Assembly: GCA_965212085.1 (NCBI GenBank)
Contig: OZ243042.1
Location: forward strand, 1,302,001 to 1,366,000
Length of the DNA: 64,000 nt
From: JAHRAW01 sp965212085
GTDB lineage: Bacteria > Pseudomonadota > Gammaproteobacteria > Arenicellales > Poriferihabitantaceae
Direction of reading: 5' to 3'
Position 1 is the stretch's first letter. Each line of letters starts with the position of its first letter. Shown here one piece after another: positions 1 through 7,447 of the stretch. The notes beneath the pieces were generated by a model. The model had not been told where the DNA came from, did no database searches, and was given only the letters and a program-made list of their open reading frames with translations. A program made the translations under genes and the position numbers.

Positions 1-1189
1 CGGCATAGTACCAGTTGACCAGGGCCTGGTCGTCGTCATAGCCGGTGGCCATCTCTTCGATTCGTGCCCGAACCACTTCGCCGTTGGGCTTGAGGTCGTA
101 CTTCTCGATGATGCCACGAGCGATGAGGCCGAGGATTACCTGGCGTTTGGCATCGGAGGCGAACCGCTCGCGCTCGCTTTGGTTGTTGAGTTCCTCTTCC
201 GGCGCGCGGATTCCCTGAGCCTCCATGCGTTGGGCAAGCGCCTGCATCCGGTGGTCTATTTCCGATTCCACCAGCGCCTTCGGCGCCTCAATGTCATTGA
301 CCTTCATCAACGCATCCATGACCCGGTCGCGCATCAGCGAGCGCATGCGCGTGGCCAGTTCGCGCTTCAGGCTGACCTCGATTTCGGCGCGCATTTTTCC
401 CATGCCGCCGTCCTTGATGCCGAGTTTTTCGGCGAAGGCGTCGCCGAGTTCGGGCAGCACCCGCCGCTCCACGGCTTTCACCGTGACCGCAAACGCCACC
501 GCCTTGCCGGCCACCCCGGCGCCGGGATAGTCCTCGGGAAAAGTGAAGGCGACGGTCTTCGACTCGCCGGCTGCGACCCCCGCCAGGTCGGTCTCGAAGC
601 GCTCGAATATATGCCCGTCGCCGAGCACGAACTGATGATCCTGATGGCTGCCGCCGGCGAAGGGCTCGCCGTTGATGCGGCCGTCGAAGTCTATGGTCAG
701 GCGGTCGCCGTTCTGCGACTTGCCTTCTTTGGGGGTGAAATCGGCGTTTCGCTTGCGGATGTCTTCCAGGGTGCGCTCCACGTCTTCGGCGGCGATGGCG
801 CACACCGGCTTTTCGATGGCGCGCCCGGCCAGCGTCGGGGAGGGAATTTCCGGGTACAGTTCGATGGTGGCGACGTACTGCAAATCATCGCCGGAGACGA
901 ACGGCTTGGGCTCGATGGACACCAGCCCCGCCGGCACGATGGCCTCCCGGCCCAGCGCCTCCCGGTAACTGGTGTTGATGGTGTCGCTGACCACCTCGTT
1001 GGTCACTTGGGCGCCGTAGCGCTGGTTGATGATGTTCTGCGGTGCCTTGCCGGGGCGAAAGCCGGGGATGCGCGCCTTGCGGGCCATGCCGCGCAGGCGC
1101 TTCTCGATCTCCCGGTCGACGTCGGCGCGGGGCACGGAAACCGTTACCTTGCGTTCGATGACGCCGGATTCTTCAATGGATACCTGCAT
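1..1189 (-). CDS. tig: Trigger factor, 3' end cut by window edge
   Basis: Ribosome-associated peptidyl-prolyl isomerase and chaperone that meets nascent chains at the exit tunnel. The reverse strand reads from an ATG at 1189 without a stop to the window edge, about 396 codons; the family is usually about 430-440, so the last 35-45 residues are missing. The ribosome-docking signature GFRPGKAP lies near residue 45. The middle section fits the FKBP-like PPIase domain and the rest is the charged helical C-terminal domain. It follows a tRNA cluster on the same strand, a common gammaproteobacterial arrangement in which clpP/clpX/lon come next; those would lie outside the window. Long forward-strand frames over this region are shadows. 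Confidence 0.95.
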   Translation of the reverse strand, partial: MQVSIEESGVIERKVTVSVPRADVDREIEKRLRGMARKARIPGFRPGKAPQNIINQRYGAQVTNEVVSDTINTSYREALGREAIVPAGLVSIEPKPFVSGDDLQYVATIELYPEIPSPTLAGRAIEKPVCAIAAEDVERTLEDIRKRNADFTPKEGKSQNGDRLTIDFDGRINGEPFAGGSHQDHQFVLGDGHIFERFETDLAGVAAGESKTVAFTFPEDYPGAGVAGKAVAFAVTVKAVERRVLPELGDAFAEKLGIKDGGMGKMRAEIEVSLKRELATRMRSLMRDRVMDALMKVNDIEAPKALVESEIDHRMQALAQRMEAQGIRAPEEELNNQSERERFASDAKRQVILGLIARGIIEKYDLKPNGEVVRARIEEMATGYDDDQALVNWYYA

Positions 1190-1264
1190 GACCTTTCACG
1201 ATTTCACGATGTGATGATTTCAAGATTGCCCGGACGCGCCGGGAAGTTTCAGGCGGTTTGCGAA

Positions 1265-1350
<86 letters not shown>

Positions 1351-1418
1351 TCTCGCGTCCCGTATTACTCGCGTTGCTCCACCGCGCACCGCCCACCGCA
1401 CATTTATGCGGACAGCGG

Positions 1419-1494
<76 letters not shown>

Positions 1495-1510
1495 GCACCC
1501 GCCGAAAAAC

Positions 1511-1587
1511 TGGGGTGAACGATGGGACTCGAACCCACGACGACCGGAATCACAATCCGGGGCTCTACCAACTGAGCTACGCTCACC
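1511..1587 (-). tRNA. tRNA-His (anticodon GTG)
   Basis: A 77-nt tRNA with anticodon stem CCGGA/TCCGG around TTGTGAT, anticodon GTG. The extra 5' G (G-1) typical of tRNA-His is encoded at 1587, opposite the C before the encoded CCA. Confidence 0.95.
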
Positions 1588-1702
1588 ATAACCTTTCGGC
1601 CTTTCCAACTTCTCACCATCTTCTCAACGTCCGGCGCCGCGATTTTATACGAGACGCCGCCGCCGCACACGGGCCGATCCTGCAATCCCACCGTTTCATC
1701 CA

Positions 1703-1779
1703 TGGCGCGCCCGACAGGACTCGAACCTGTAACCTACGGCTTAGAAGGCCGTTGCTCTGTCCGGTTGAGCTACGGGCGC
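1703..1779 (-). tRNA. tRNA-Arg (anticodon TCT)
   Basis: A 77-nt cloverleaf with acceptor GCGCCCG/CGGGCGC, anticodon stem ACGGC/GCCGT enclosing CTTCTAA (anticodon TCT), and an encoded CCA. It is second in the cluster. Confidence 0.95.
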
Positions 1780-1824
1780 AACGGACAAGCCAAAAAGGAC
1801 AAGCAAAAAAGGACAAGCAAAAAC

Positions 1825-1900
1825 TGGTCGGGGTAGAGAGATTTGAACTCCCGACATCCTGCTCCCAAAGCAGGCGCGCTACCAGGCTGCGCTATACCCC
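1825..1900 (-). tRNA. tRNA-Pro (anticodon TGG)
   Basis: A 76-nt cloverleaf with anticodon stem CCTGC/GCAGG around TTTGGGA (anticodon TGG) and an encoded CCA. It is the first tRNA of the cluster, about 60 bp downstream of the promoter at 1960-1988. Confidence 0.95.
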
Positions 1901-1959
1901 GAAACCCCGCCCGACCCGCCGCCGAAACAACCCGCCGCCCGCCCGTGCAAGGGAGGCGA

Positions 1960-1988
1960 ACTATACGGATATTGGACGCTATCGTCAA
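1960..1988 (-). promoter_or_regulatory. Promoter of the tRNA cluster
   Basis: On the reverse strand, TTGACG (1983-1988), a 17-bp spacer and TATAGT (1960-1965) form a near-consensus sigma-70 promoter. A GC-rich stretch follows, as is common in stringently controlled stable-RNA promoters. It probably drives Pro-Arg-His-Lys-Leu and may read through into tig. Confidence 0.75.
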
Positions 1989-2045
1989 CGGATTCGGCGC
2001 CCTGGCGCGGGCTGGCTGGTGCACCAAGGGTGTTATAGTGCCCCC

Positions 2046-2321
2046 ATGCGCGAACACCGCCCAACCATTTTTACCCCGCGCGCGCGCCGGATCAGTCCAC
2101 CGCCGCCGCAGCTTTCCACCTGGCAGTGGCTGTGGAACTCCGAACGGGCAACGCTGCTGGGGGTCGCCGGCATCATCGGCTGGCTGGTGGTGGCGGCCAC
2201 GCTCGGGATTAATTTTTGGGTCGGCATGTTTATCCTTGTGTTTCTCGTCATTCACGTCTTTCGGGTGGTTGTCGGCGGGCTGATTACCGCGCTTTTGTCC
2301 ATCTTCAGGGATCCTTCCTAG
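2046..2321 (+). CDS. Small membrane protein, unknown function
   Basis: A 91-residue frame from the ATG at 2046. The N-terminus is basic and proline-rich, about residues 1-30. Two hydrophobic segments follow, about 38-56 and 58-80, separated by a very short loop, and the protein ends with a short polar tail. No family is recognised. The start lies just upstream of the divergent tRNA promoter region. It could be a small inner-membrane protein; the composition is what supports it. Confidence 0.45.
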   Translation: MREHRPTIFTPRARRISPPPPQLSTWQWLWNSERATLLGVAGIIGWLVVAATLGINFWVGMFILVFLVIHVFRVVVGGLITALLSIFRDPS

Positions 2322-2499
2322 ACCGGGTAATGTTCAGGGCCTCGGCCTCCATCACCCGCAACCCCTCAAACACCTCCTTGAAGCGCAGCCCCAGCCCGCG
2401 CACGGCAACCCGCACGCCGGCATAGTCAAGGCCGGTCGGGCGACCGCTCGGCGCATAGCGCCGCTGGGCTGGAAGCCGCCGGGCTGATGCTGCTTTCAC
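2305..2499 (-). pseudogene. Phage DUF1799-like fragment
   Basis: The reverse-strand frame contains PTGLDYAG and then LRVMEAEAL, which resembles the C-terminal core of DUF1799 proteins encoded in phage tail modules. Only about 40 residues match, there is no plausible phage neighbour on that strand, and the frame runs into unrelated sequence at its 5' end. A related short frame lies at 3626-3772. I read both as remnants of a lost prophage. The family assignment is from memory of the motif and is moderate. Confidence 0.4.
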
Positions 2500-2780
2500 G
2501 GGACGGCATCGGGCACATCAAACACAGCCAGCCGTACTTGAAGCCGAAAGATTTACTGCTGACCCAAGCGATACTGGACGGCGACGCGGTTTATAAACAG
2601 GGGAGCGTTTTTGAGTGGATCGGCTTTACCCGCGACGCCGGCGGCCAGTTATGGGCTACCGGCTGGAAGTTGACGAGGGATAAGTCGGAAATTCGGCAGG
2701 GGACGATACGCCGGAGCAATGCCAAGCAACTACATCAGGCGGAGCACAAATTCGGGCCGGCACTGGCAAGGAAAAAGTGA
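2487..2780 (+). pseudogene. Phage-like protein fragment, possibly nuclease-domain remnant
   Basis: An open frame of about 97 residues from ATG 2487; coding character extends a little upstream (GLEAAGLMLLS) without a start codon. The segment DGIGHIKHS with spaced charged residues resembles small nuclease domains attached to phage head proteins, but this is weak. The length, missing start and position between DUF1799-like fragments suggest a remnant rather than an intact gene. Confidence 0.35.
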
Positions 2781-3138
2781 GTGCCTGGGGGGAGGGAAGC
2801 GCCCCCCCGCGGCAGCTAGACCGGGCATCCCATTGGCACTCAGGCACTCGCTCGCCAGCATATAATCGCCTGCAATCTCTGTCAAGGACAATAAAAACGC
2901 CCTGAGACGCTCGGGAATGGCGGCGGCGCGGGGTTGTTGCACCTGAATTGGGGGCAGGCCGGCGGCTGGTGATTGACCTCGACGAGAAGGGTAATCCGGT
3001 GCTGGTTTCCTTGCACCCGAAGAAGTTTTGAAGGAGCGCCCGGCCTCCGCTTACGCGTGGCAATCGCCGGGCTGATATGGAGGGTTATTGGGACTGCATT
3101 GCCAGCAGCCGCAACCAGCAGCCATATGCGGTAAAATT
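2781..3138. other. Degraded intergenic stretch
   Basis: No intact gene is visible. A short forward reading block at about 2947-3031 (RLVIDLDEKGNPVLVSLHP, ending in TGA) looks protein-like and is probably another remnant. The rest shows no promoter, RNA or repeat that I can support. Confidence 0.35.
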
Positions 3139-3213
3139 TGGTTGCGTAGGCCGGATTTGCACCGACGACCTCCGGGTTATGAGCCCAGCGAGCTGCTACT
3201 GCTCCACTACGCA
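3139..3213 (-). tRNA. Initiator-type tRNA-Met (CAT) with aberrant D- and T-loops
   Basis: A reverse-strand cloverleaf of 75 nt with encoded CCA. The anticodon stem has three G:C pairs (GGG/CCC) around CTCATAA and the D-stem has A11:T24; both are initiator hallmarks. Three features are unusual. Position 1 is T, so it can pair with A72 instead of leaving the usual initiator C1xA72 mismatch. The D-loop is only AGTAGCA and lacks the conserved G18-G19 pair. The T-loop reads TGCAAAT, with G replacing the U at position 55. The lost D/T-loop partners would normally contact each other. A good promoter lies directly upstream, so it is probably transcribed. Confidence 0.75.
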
Positions 3214-3219
3214 ACGACA

Positions 3220-3248
3220 ACGATATAGGGGCGGGCGGGGGATGTCAA
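3220..3248 (-). promoter_or_regulatory. Promoter of the initiator-type tRNA
   Basis: A perfect TTGACA (3243-3248) is followed by 17 bp and TATCGT (3220-3225); TATATC at 3222-3227 is an alternative -10. Transcription would start around 3213, close to the first base of the tRNA, implying little or no 5' leader. Confidence 0.65.
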
Positions 3249-3416
3249 GCGTTTTTCTAGAATCAACACCGAGACCAACCATGCACCAGACCGCTGACCA
3301 ATCAACCGGCGGCGCCCGGCAAGGGGAAAATGGAGCGGGTGCGGTCGGCCCAGGTGGTCATCGGTGTTTTGGTACTCGCCGTTTATCTCAAACCCGGGGG
3401 TGGGTATAATGCCACT

Positions 3417-3623
3417 ATGTTTATCATCATTTCCTACCTGCTCAAGGTGGCCATGTTTGTCGGCGTGGCGCTCATTTTCGGCCTGCCCGCGCTGGTCGCA
3501 ATCGTTAGCGGCGACTGGACGTCGCCGGCCATTTGGGAACCCGTCCTTTTTGTCGTCTTTGCTTTTACCGCCTGTGTCATTGTATTAAACTTGTTCGGTG
3601 CGGCTAAACCCCGAAAAAAATAG
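3417..3623 (+). CDS. Small membrane protein, unknown function
   Basis: A 68-residue frame with two predicted membrane segments (about residues 2-25 and 34-58) and a basic C-terminal tail (PRKK). The ATG at 3417 is preferred because upstream codons do not look like membrane protein. TATAAT at 3405-3410 is only 7 bp before it, so either transcripts are nearly leaderless or that match is chance. An in-frame upstream start at 3330 is possible. No family recognised. Confidence 0.4.
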   Translation: MFIIISYLLKVAMFVGVALIFGLPALVAIVSGDWTSPAIWEPVLFVVFAFTACVIVLNLFGAAKPRKK

Positions 3624-3625
3624 CG

Positions 3626-3772
3626 TTACGCGCCCTTGCGTTCGTTGAGCGCCTTGACCATCTCTGCTTCAATCACCTGCAATTTGTCCACCAGTTCGCG
3701 CTCCAGTTTTATGCCGGCGGCGTCCAATAAAATCTTCGCCGCCACCCAGTCAATACCGATCACGCCGCCCAT
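3626..3772 (-). pseudogene. Second phage DUF1799-like fragment
   Basis: A 48-residue reverse-strand frame with a GIDWVAAK opening and LQVIEAEMVKAL near the end. It aligns by eye with the fragment at 2305-2499 (GLDYAGV and LRVMEAEAL). It is too short for the family and is probably a relic of the same phage tail region; a genuine tiny protein is the alternative. Confidence 0.35.
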
Positions 3773-3813
3773 CGGGGCTACGCGCCACCCTGCCCAGTGG
3801 CGGGCGGGAAACG

Positions 3814-3841
3814 CTTGAAAACCCGCGGAACACCCCCATTT
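3814..3841 (+). promoter_or_regulatory. Sigma-32 heat-shock promoter of htpG
   Basis: CTTGAAA (3814-3820), 13 bp, then CCCCATTT (3834-3841) matches the RpoH consensus almost exactly. It lies 50 bp upstream of htpG, a classical heat-shock gene. Confidence 0.85.
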
Positions 3842-3891
3842 CCCCGGCAGTTACCCGTCAACCCGCCTGATAACCCGCCCGAGCCAACGCC

Positions 3892-5838
3892 ATGACCGCC
3901 AAATCCGCCGCCGCCGTTGAAACCCATGCGTTTCAGACCGAGGTTCAGCAGTTGCTGCACCTCATCATCCATTCGTTGTACGGCAACAAGGAGATCTTCC
4001 TGCGGGAGTTGATTTCCAATGCTTCGGACGCCTGCGACCGGTTGCGGTTTCTGGGGTTGACCGACAAAAGTCTGATGGACGACGACGAGGCGCTCGGCAT
4101 TTGGGTTGAGGTTGATGCGAAGAAAAAAACCCTCACGGTGCGCGACAACGGCATCGGCATGAATCGCGACGAAGTGATCGAAAACATCGGCACCATCGCG
4201 CGCTCCGGGACGCGCAAGTTTTTGCAGCAGATGAGCGACAAGGACGCCGGCGAAAGCGCCGCTAACAAAACGTTGATCGGCCAGTTCGGGGTCGGGTTTT
4301 ACTCGGCGTTTCTGGTGGCCGGGGAAGTTACGCTACTCACGCGCCGGGCCGGGGCGCCGGCCTCCGAGGGGGTGAAGTGGATTTCGGGCGGCAGCGGCGA
4401 GTACACCGTTGAAACCGTTGAGCGGCCCGAACGCGGCACCGAGATCATCCTCAAGTTGCAGCGCGATCAGAAAGAATACCTGGAGCACTTTCGCTTGCGC
4501 AGCATCATCGGCAAATACTCCAACCACATCTCGCTGCCGATTCAGATGCCGAAGGAGCCGGAGAAAGATGACGACGGCGAGGACAAAAAAACTGCTGATG
4601 GGTCGCCGGCGTGGGAGACCGTCAACAAGGGTTCGGCATTGTGGGCCAGGGCGAAAAACGAGATTACCGAGGAGGAGCACAACGCGTTCTACGCATCGCT
4701 GACCTACGATCCCGAACCGCCGGCGGTTACGCTGCACAACCGCGTCGAGGGAAAAATGGAATACATCTCGCTGTTCTACATTCCCGCGAAGGCGCCGTTC
4801 GACCTGTGGGATCGCGAGCAGCGGCACGGCATCAAGCTCTACGTGCGGCGCATTTTCATCGCCGAGGACGCCAAGCAGTTGATGCCGAATTACCTGCGCT
4901 TCGTGCGCGGCCTGGTGGACTCCGCCGACCTGCCCCTCAACGTGTCCCGGGAGTTTTTGCAGCAGAACAAGGAGATTGACAAAATTCGCGCCGCCTCGGT
5001 CAGGAAAGTGCTCGCCGAGTTGAAAAAAATCGCCGCCAAAGACGAAGCGCAATACGCGGCGTTGTGGAAAGAATACGGCCGCGTAATCAAGGAAGGGATG
5101 ATCGAGGATTTCGACAACCGAGACGCCATCGTCAAACTGCTGCGCTTCGCCTCGACCCGCGCGGATGATGAAAAGCAGACCGCGTCGCTGGACGATTACC
5201 TGAAACGCATGCCGCAAAAACAAAAGGCGATCTACTACCTCACCGCCGACAGTTATGCCTCGGCGAAGTCGTCGCCGCACCTTGAAGTTTTTCGCAAGAA
5301 CGATATTGAAGTGCTGCTGCTTTCCGACCCGGTGGATGAATGGGTGGTCGGCCACCTCACCAGCCACGAGGAAAAACCGTTGCAGTCCATCGCCAGGGGC
5401 GACCTTGACATCGCCGAACTCACGGGCGAGAAAGGCGCGGACGGGGAGCACGGGGAGCAAAAGGAGCCGGCGGATGAACAAAAAGAAAAGCTGAAACCGC
5501 TGGTGGAGAAAATCAAATCGGTGCTGACGGACAAGGTCAAGGACGTGCGGCTTTCCAGCCGGCTGGTGGACTCCCCGGCCTGCCTGGTGGCGGACAGCCA
5601 CGACATGGGCGGCAACCTGGAGCGAATCCTGCAAGCCATCGGCCAGGACGCGCCGAGCGCCAAACCGATCCTGGAAATCAACCCGGAACACGCCATCGTC
5701 AAACAGATCGACGCCGAAGGCGAACTCGCGGAAGACTGGGCCGGCGTATTGTTCGACCACGCGGTGCTGGCGGAAGGCGCGGCGTTGAAAGACCCCGGCG
5801 CTTACGTGAAGCGCATCAACAAGCTGCTGGCGCGCTAG
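3892..5838 (+). CDS. htpG: Molecular chaperone HtpG (Hsp90)
   Basis: Cytosolic ATP-dependent chaperone of 648 residues, typical for bacterial Hsp90. The N-terminal GHKL ATPase domain shows the ATP-lid and binding motifs: ELISNASDA near residue 40, DNGIGM near 85 and GQFGVGFYS near 127. The middle domain contains LYVRRIFI and LNVSREFLQQ near residues 325-365, and the C-terminal dimerisation domain follows. A charged linker at about 220-240 separates the first two domains. The ATG at 3892 gives THAFQTEVQQLL, the normal Hsp90 start. Transcription is probably from the sigma-32 promoter just upstream. The 542-residue antisense frame is a shadow. Confidence 0.98.
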   Translation: MTAKSAAAVETHAFQTEVQQLLHLIIHSLYGNKEIFLRELISNASDACDRLRFLGLTDKSLMDDDEALGIWVEVDAKKKTLTVRDNGIGMNRDEVIENIGTIARSGTRKFLQQMSDKDAGESAANKTLIGQFGVGFYSAFLVAGEVTLLTRRAGAPASEGVKWISGGSGEYTVETVERPERGTEIILKLQRDQKEYLEHFRLRSIIGKYSNHISLPIQMPKEPEKDDDGEDKKTADGSPAWETVNKGSALWARAKNEITEEEHNAFYASLTYDPEPPAVTLHNRVEGKMEYISLFYIPAKAPFDLWDREQRHGIKLYVRRIFIAEDAKQLMPNYLRFVRGLVDSADLPLNVSREFLQQNKEIDKIRAASVRKVLAELKKIAAKDEAQYAALWKEYGRVIKEGMIEDFDNRDAIVKLLRFASTRADDEKQTASLDDYLKRMPQKQKAIYYLTADSYASAKSSPHLEVFRKNDIEVLLLSDPVDEWVVGHLTSHEEKPLQSIARGDLDIAELTGEKGADGEHGEQKEPADEQKEKLKPLVEKIKSVLTDKVKDVRLSSRLVDSPACLVADSHDMGGNLERILQAIGQDAPSAKPILEINPEHAIVKQIDAEGELAEDWAGVLFDHAVLAEGAALKDPGAYVKRINKLLAR

Positions 5839-5870
5839 GCGACGACCCGGCGACCCGACGGAAAGCGCGC

Positions 5871-6872
5871 TCAGCCGTGGGCGCCGATGCCCGGCGCGCT
5901 GCGGCGCGGGGTGACCAGGGCCATGCCGGCCAGCATCAGCGCCAGCGCCGCCCACACCCACAGGGAGTGGCGCTCGGTGAAGAAGAACATTCCCCAGAAC
6001 ACGCCGGACAAAGTAACGAGGTAGCCGTTCATGCTGGCGAACACCGCGCCGGCCATTTTCACCGCGTACAAAAACATCGCGTAGGCGGCGCTACTCACCA
6101 CCATCATCGTCAGGATCGCCGCCTCGGCGTCGTCGAAGGGCGGGGTGATGGGGTAGAACGCGCCCGTCACATAAATGACCGGCGCGAGCACCAGCGCCGC
6201 GATCAACAGCCCGGCGGTCAGCAGCCCGGCGATGTCGGAATTTTGCGGGATGCAGGCGTCGACGTACACGTTTTCCAGCGTGTAGAAAACCGAGGCGAAC
6301 AATGGCAGGATGAGCCAACGCGCCATGGACGGGTCGGGCAGGCCGGCGTCGGGGGCGACCAGCAGAATGATGGCGGCGAACCCCATGACGATGCCGGCGG
6401 AGCGCCGCCACCCGAGGCGGTCAATGCCCAGCAGCCACGACAGCGTATATGTCAGCATCGGCACCAGCGCCACGGTGATGGCCAGCACCCCGGCGGGCAG
6501 TTTCGGCGCCGCGTAAAAATAAAAAGTGGCGGGTATCGCGGTGCCGAAAAACGCGATGACGCAGGCGTGGCGCAAGTTGGCGCGGCTTGGTTTGAGCGCG
6601 GGTTTGAGACCGGGTTTGAGACCGGACCGGAACCAGCGCCGTCGCAGCAGGCAAAAAACCAACAGCACCAGCCCGCCGCCCAGCGCCTGCCAGAAGCCCA
6701 GGCCGATGGGATGGGCCGCCCCCGAAGCGGCGATGCGGGCCAGGGAAAAAGTCATGCCCCATAGCACCCCGCTCACCAGCACCAGCGCGTAGGGTATGGC
6801 GGACGCGGCTGCTCCCCGCGCCGGTTTTGTGGCCGGGGGCAATGCTTTACCGCCCCCCGCCGCCCAGTTCAC
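5871..6872 (-). CDS. DMT/EamA-family transporter
   Basis: A 333-residue protein with about ten hydrophobic segments in two EamA halves (about residues 30-160 and 180-320), the layout of drug/metabolite transporters of the inner membrane. The substrate cannot be told. A basic stretch with repeated GLKPGLKP-type units lies in the loop near residues 85-95. Its start overlaps the 3' end of tag by 26 bp on the same strand, so the two are probably co-transcribed, although a slightly later start would remove the overlap. Confidence 0.85.
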   Translation of the reverse strand: MNWAAGGGKALPPATKPARGAAASAIPYALVLVSGVLWGMTFSLARIAASGAAHPIGLGFWQALGGGLVLLVFCLLRRRWFRSGLKPGLKPALKPSRANLRHACVIAFFGTAIPATFYFYAAPKLPAGVLAITVALVPMLTYTLSWLLGIDRLGWRRSAGIVMGFAAIILLVAPDAGLPDPSMARWLILPLFASVFYTLENVYVDACIPQNSDIAGLLTAGLLIAALVLAPVIYVTGAFYPITPPFDDAEAAILTMMVVSSAAYAMFLYAVKMAGAVFASMNGYLVTLSGVFWGMFFFTERHSLWVWAALALMLAGMALVTPRRSAPGIGAHG

Positions 6873-7440
6873 GATGCCGGTAGCAGTCGGTGGTGTGGTC
6901 GTTGACCAGCCCGGCGGCCTGCATGAAGGCGTAGCAGATGGTGCCGCCCACGAAGGTGAAACCCCTTTTCTTCAAGTCGCGGCCGAGTTGATCCGACAAC
7001 GGCGTGCTGGCCGGCACTTGCTCGGGAGAGGTCCAGCGGTTCTGCAGCGGCTGGCCGTCAACGTAACCCCACAGGTAGCGGTCCAGCGTGGTTCCCGAGT
7101 CCGGCAAATCCAGAAAGGCCCGCGCATTTTTGACAAAGCCGTTCACCTTCAGTTGGTTGCGCACGATGCCGGGGTCGTTCAGCAGCGCGGCGATTTTCCG
7201 GTCGTCGTAGCGGGCCATTTTCGCGGCGTCGAAGTGATCAAAAACCTTTCGGTAGTGGCCGCGTTTTTTGAGGATGGTGATCCAGCTCAAACCGGCCTGG
7301 GCGCCTTCGAGGCACAACAGTTCAAACAACCGCCGGTCATCGTGGAGCGGCGCGCCCCATTCCTGGTCGTGGTATTTCCGGTACAACGGATCATCCCCGC
7401 ACCACCGGCATCTGGTTTTTTCGCCTTCGCCTTCCTTCAC
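6847..7440 (-). CDS. tag: DNA-3-methyladenine glycosylase I
   Basis: A 197-residue base-excision repair enzyme that removes 3-methyladenine. Family features are visible: RCRWCGDDPLYRKYHDQEWG at the N-terminus, LCLEGAQAGLSWITILKKR in the helix-hairpin-helix region, and FTFVGGTICYAFMQAAGLVNDH near the C-terminus. Cysteines and histidines at both ends fit the zinc site of Tag. It lies 7 bp downstream of the methyltransferase gene and overlaps the transporter gene after it, suggesting one transcript. Confidence 0.95.
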   Translation of the reverse strand: MKEGEGEKTRCRWCGDDPLYRKYHDQEWGAPLHDDRRLFELLCLEGAQAGLSWITILKKRGHYRKVFDHFDAAKMARYDDRKIAALLNDPGIVRNQLKVNGFVKNARAFLDLPDSGTTLDRYLWGYVDGQPLQNRWTSPEQVPASTPLSDQLGRDLKKRGFTFVGGTICYAFMQAAGLVNDHTTDCYRHRELGGGGR

Positions 7441-7447
7441 AGAAACT

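Noticed and set aside
1515..2321. 268-codon forward frame through the tRNA cluster
   Set aside because: It crosses three tRNA genes; only the part from ATG 2046 has membrane-protein character and was kept.
4333..5961. 542-codon reverse-strand frame antisense to htpG
   Set aside because: High-GC shadow of htpG; low-complexity Arg/Val-rich product with no domain, and htpG itself is certain.
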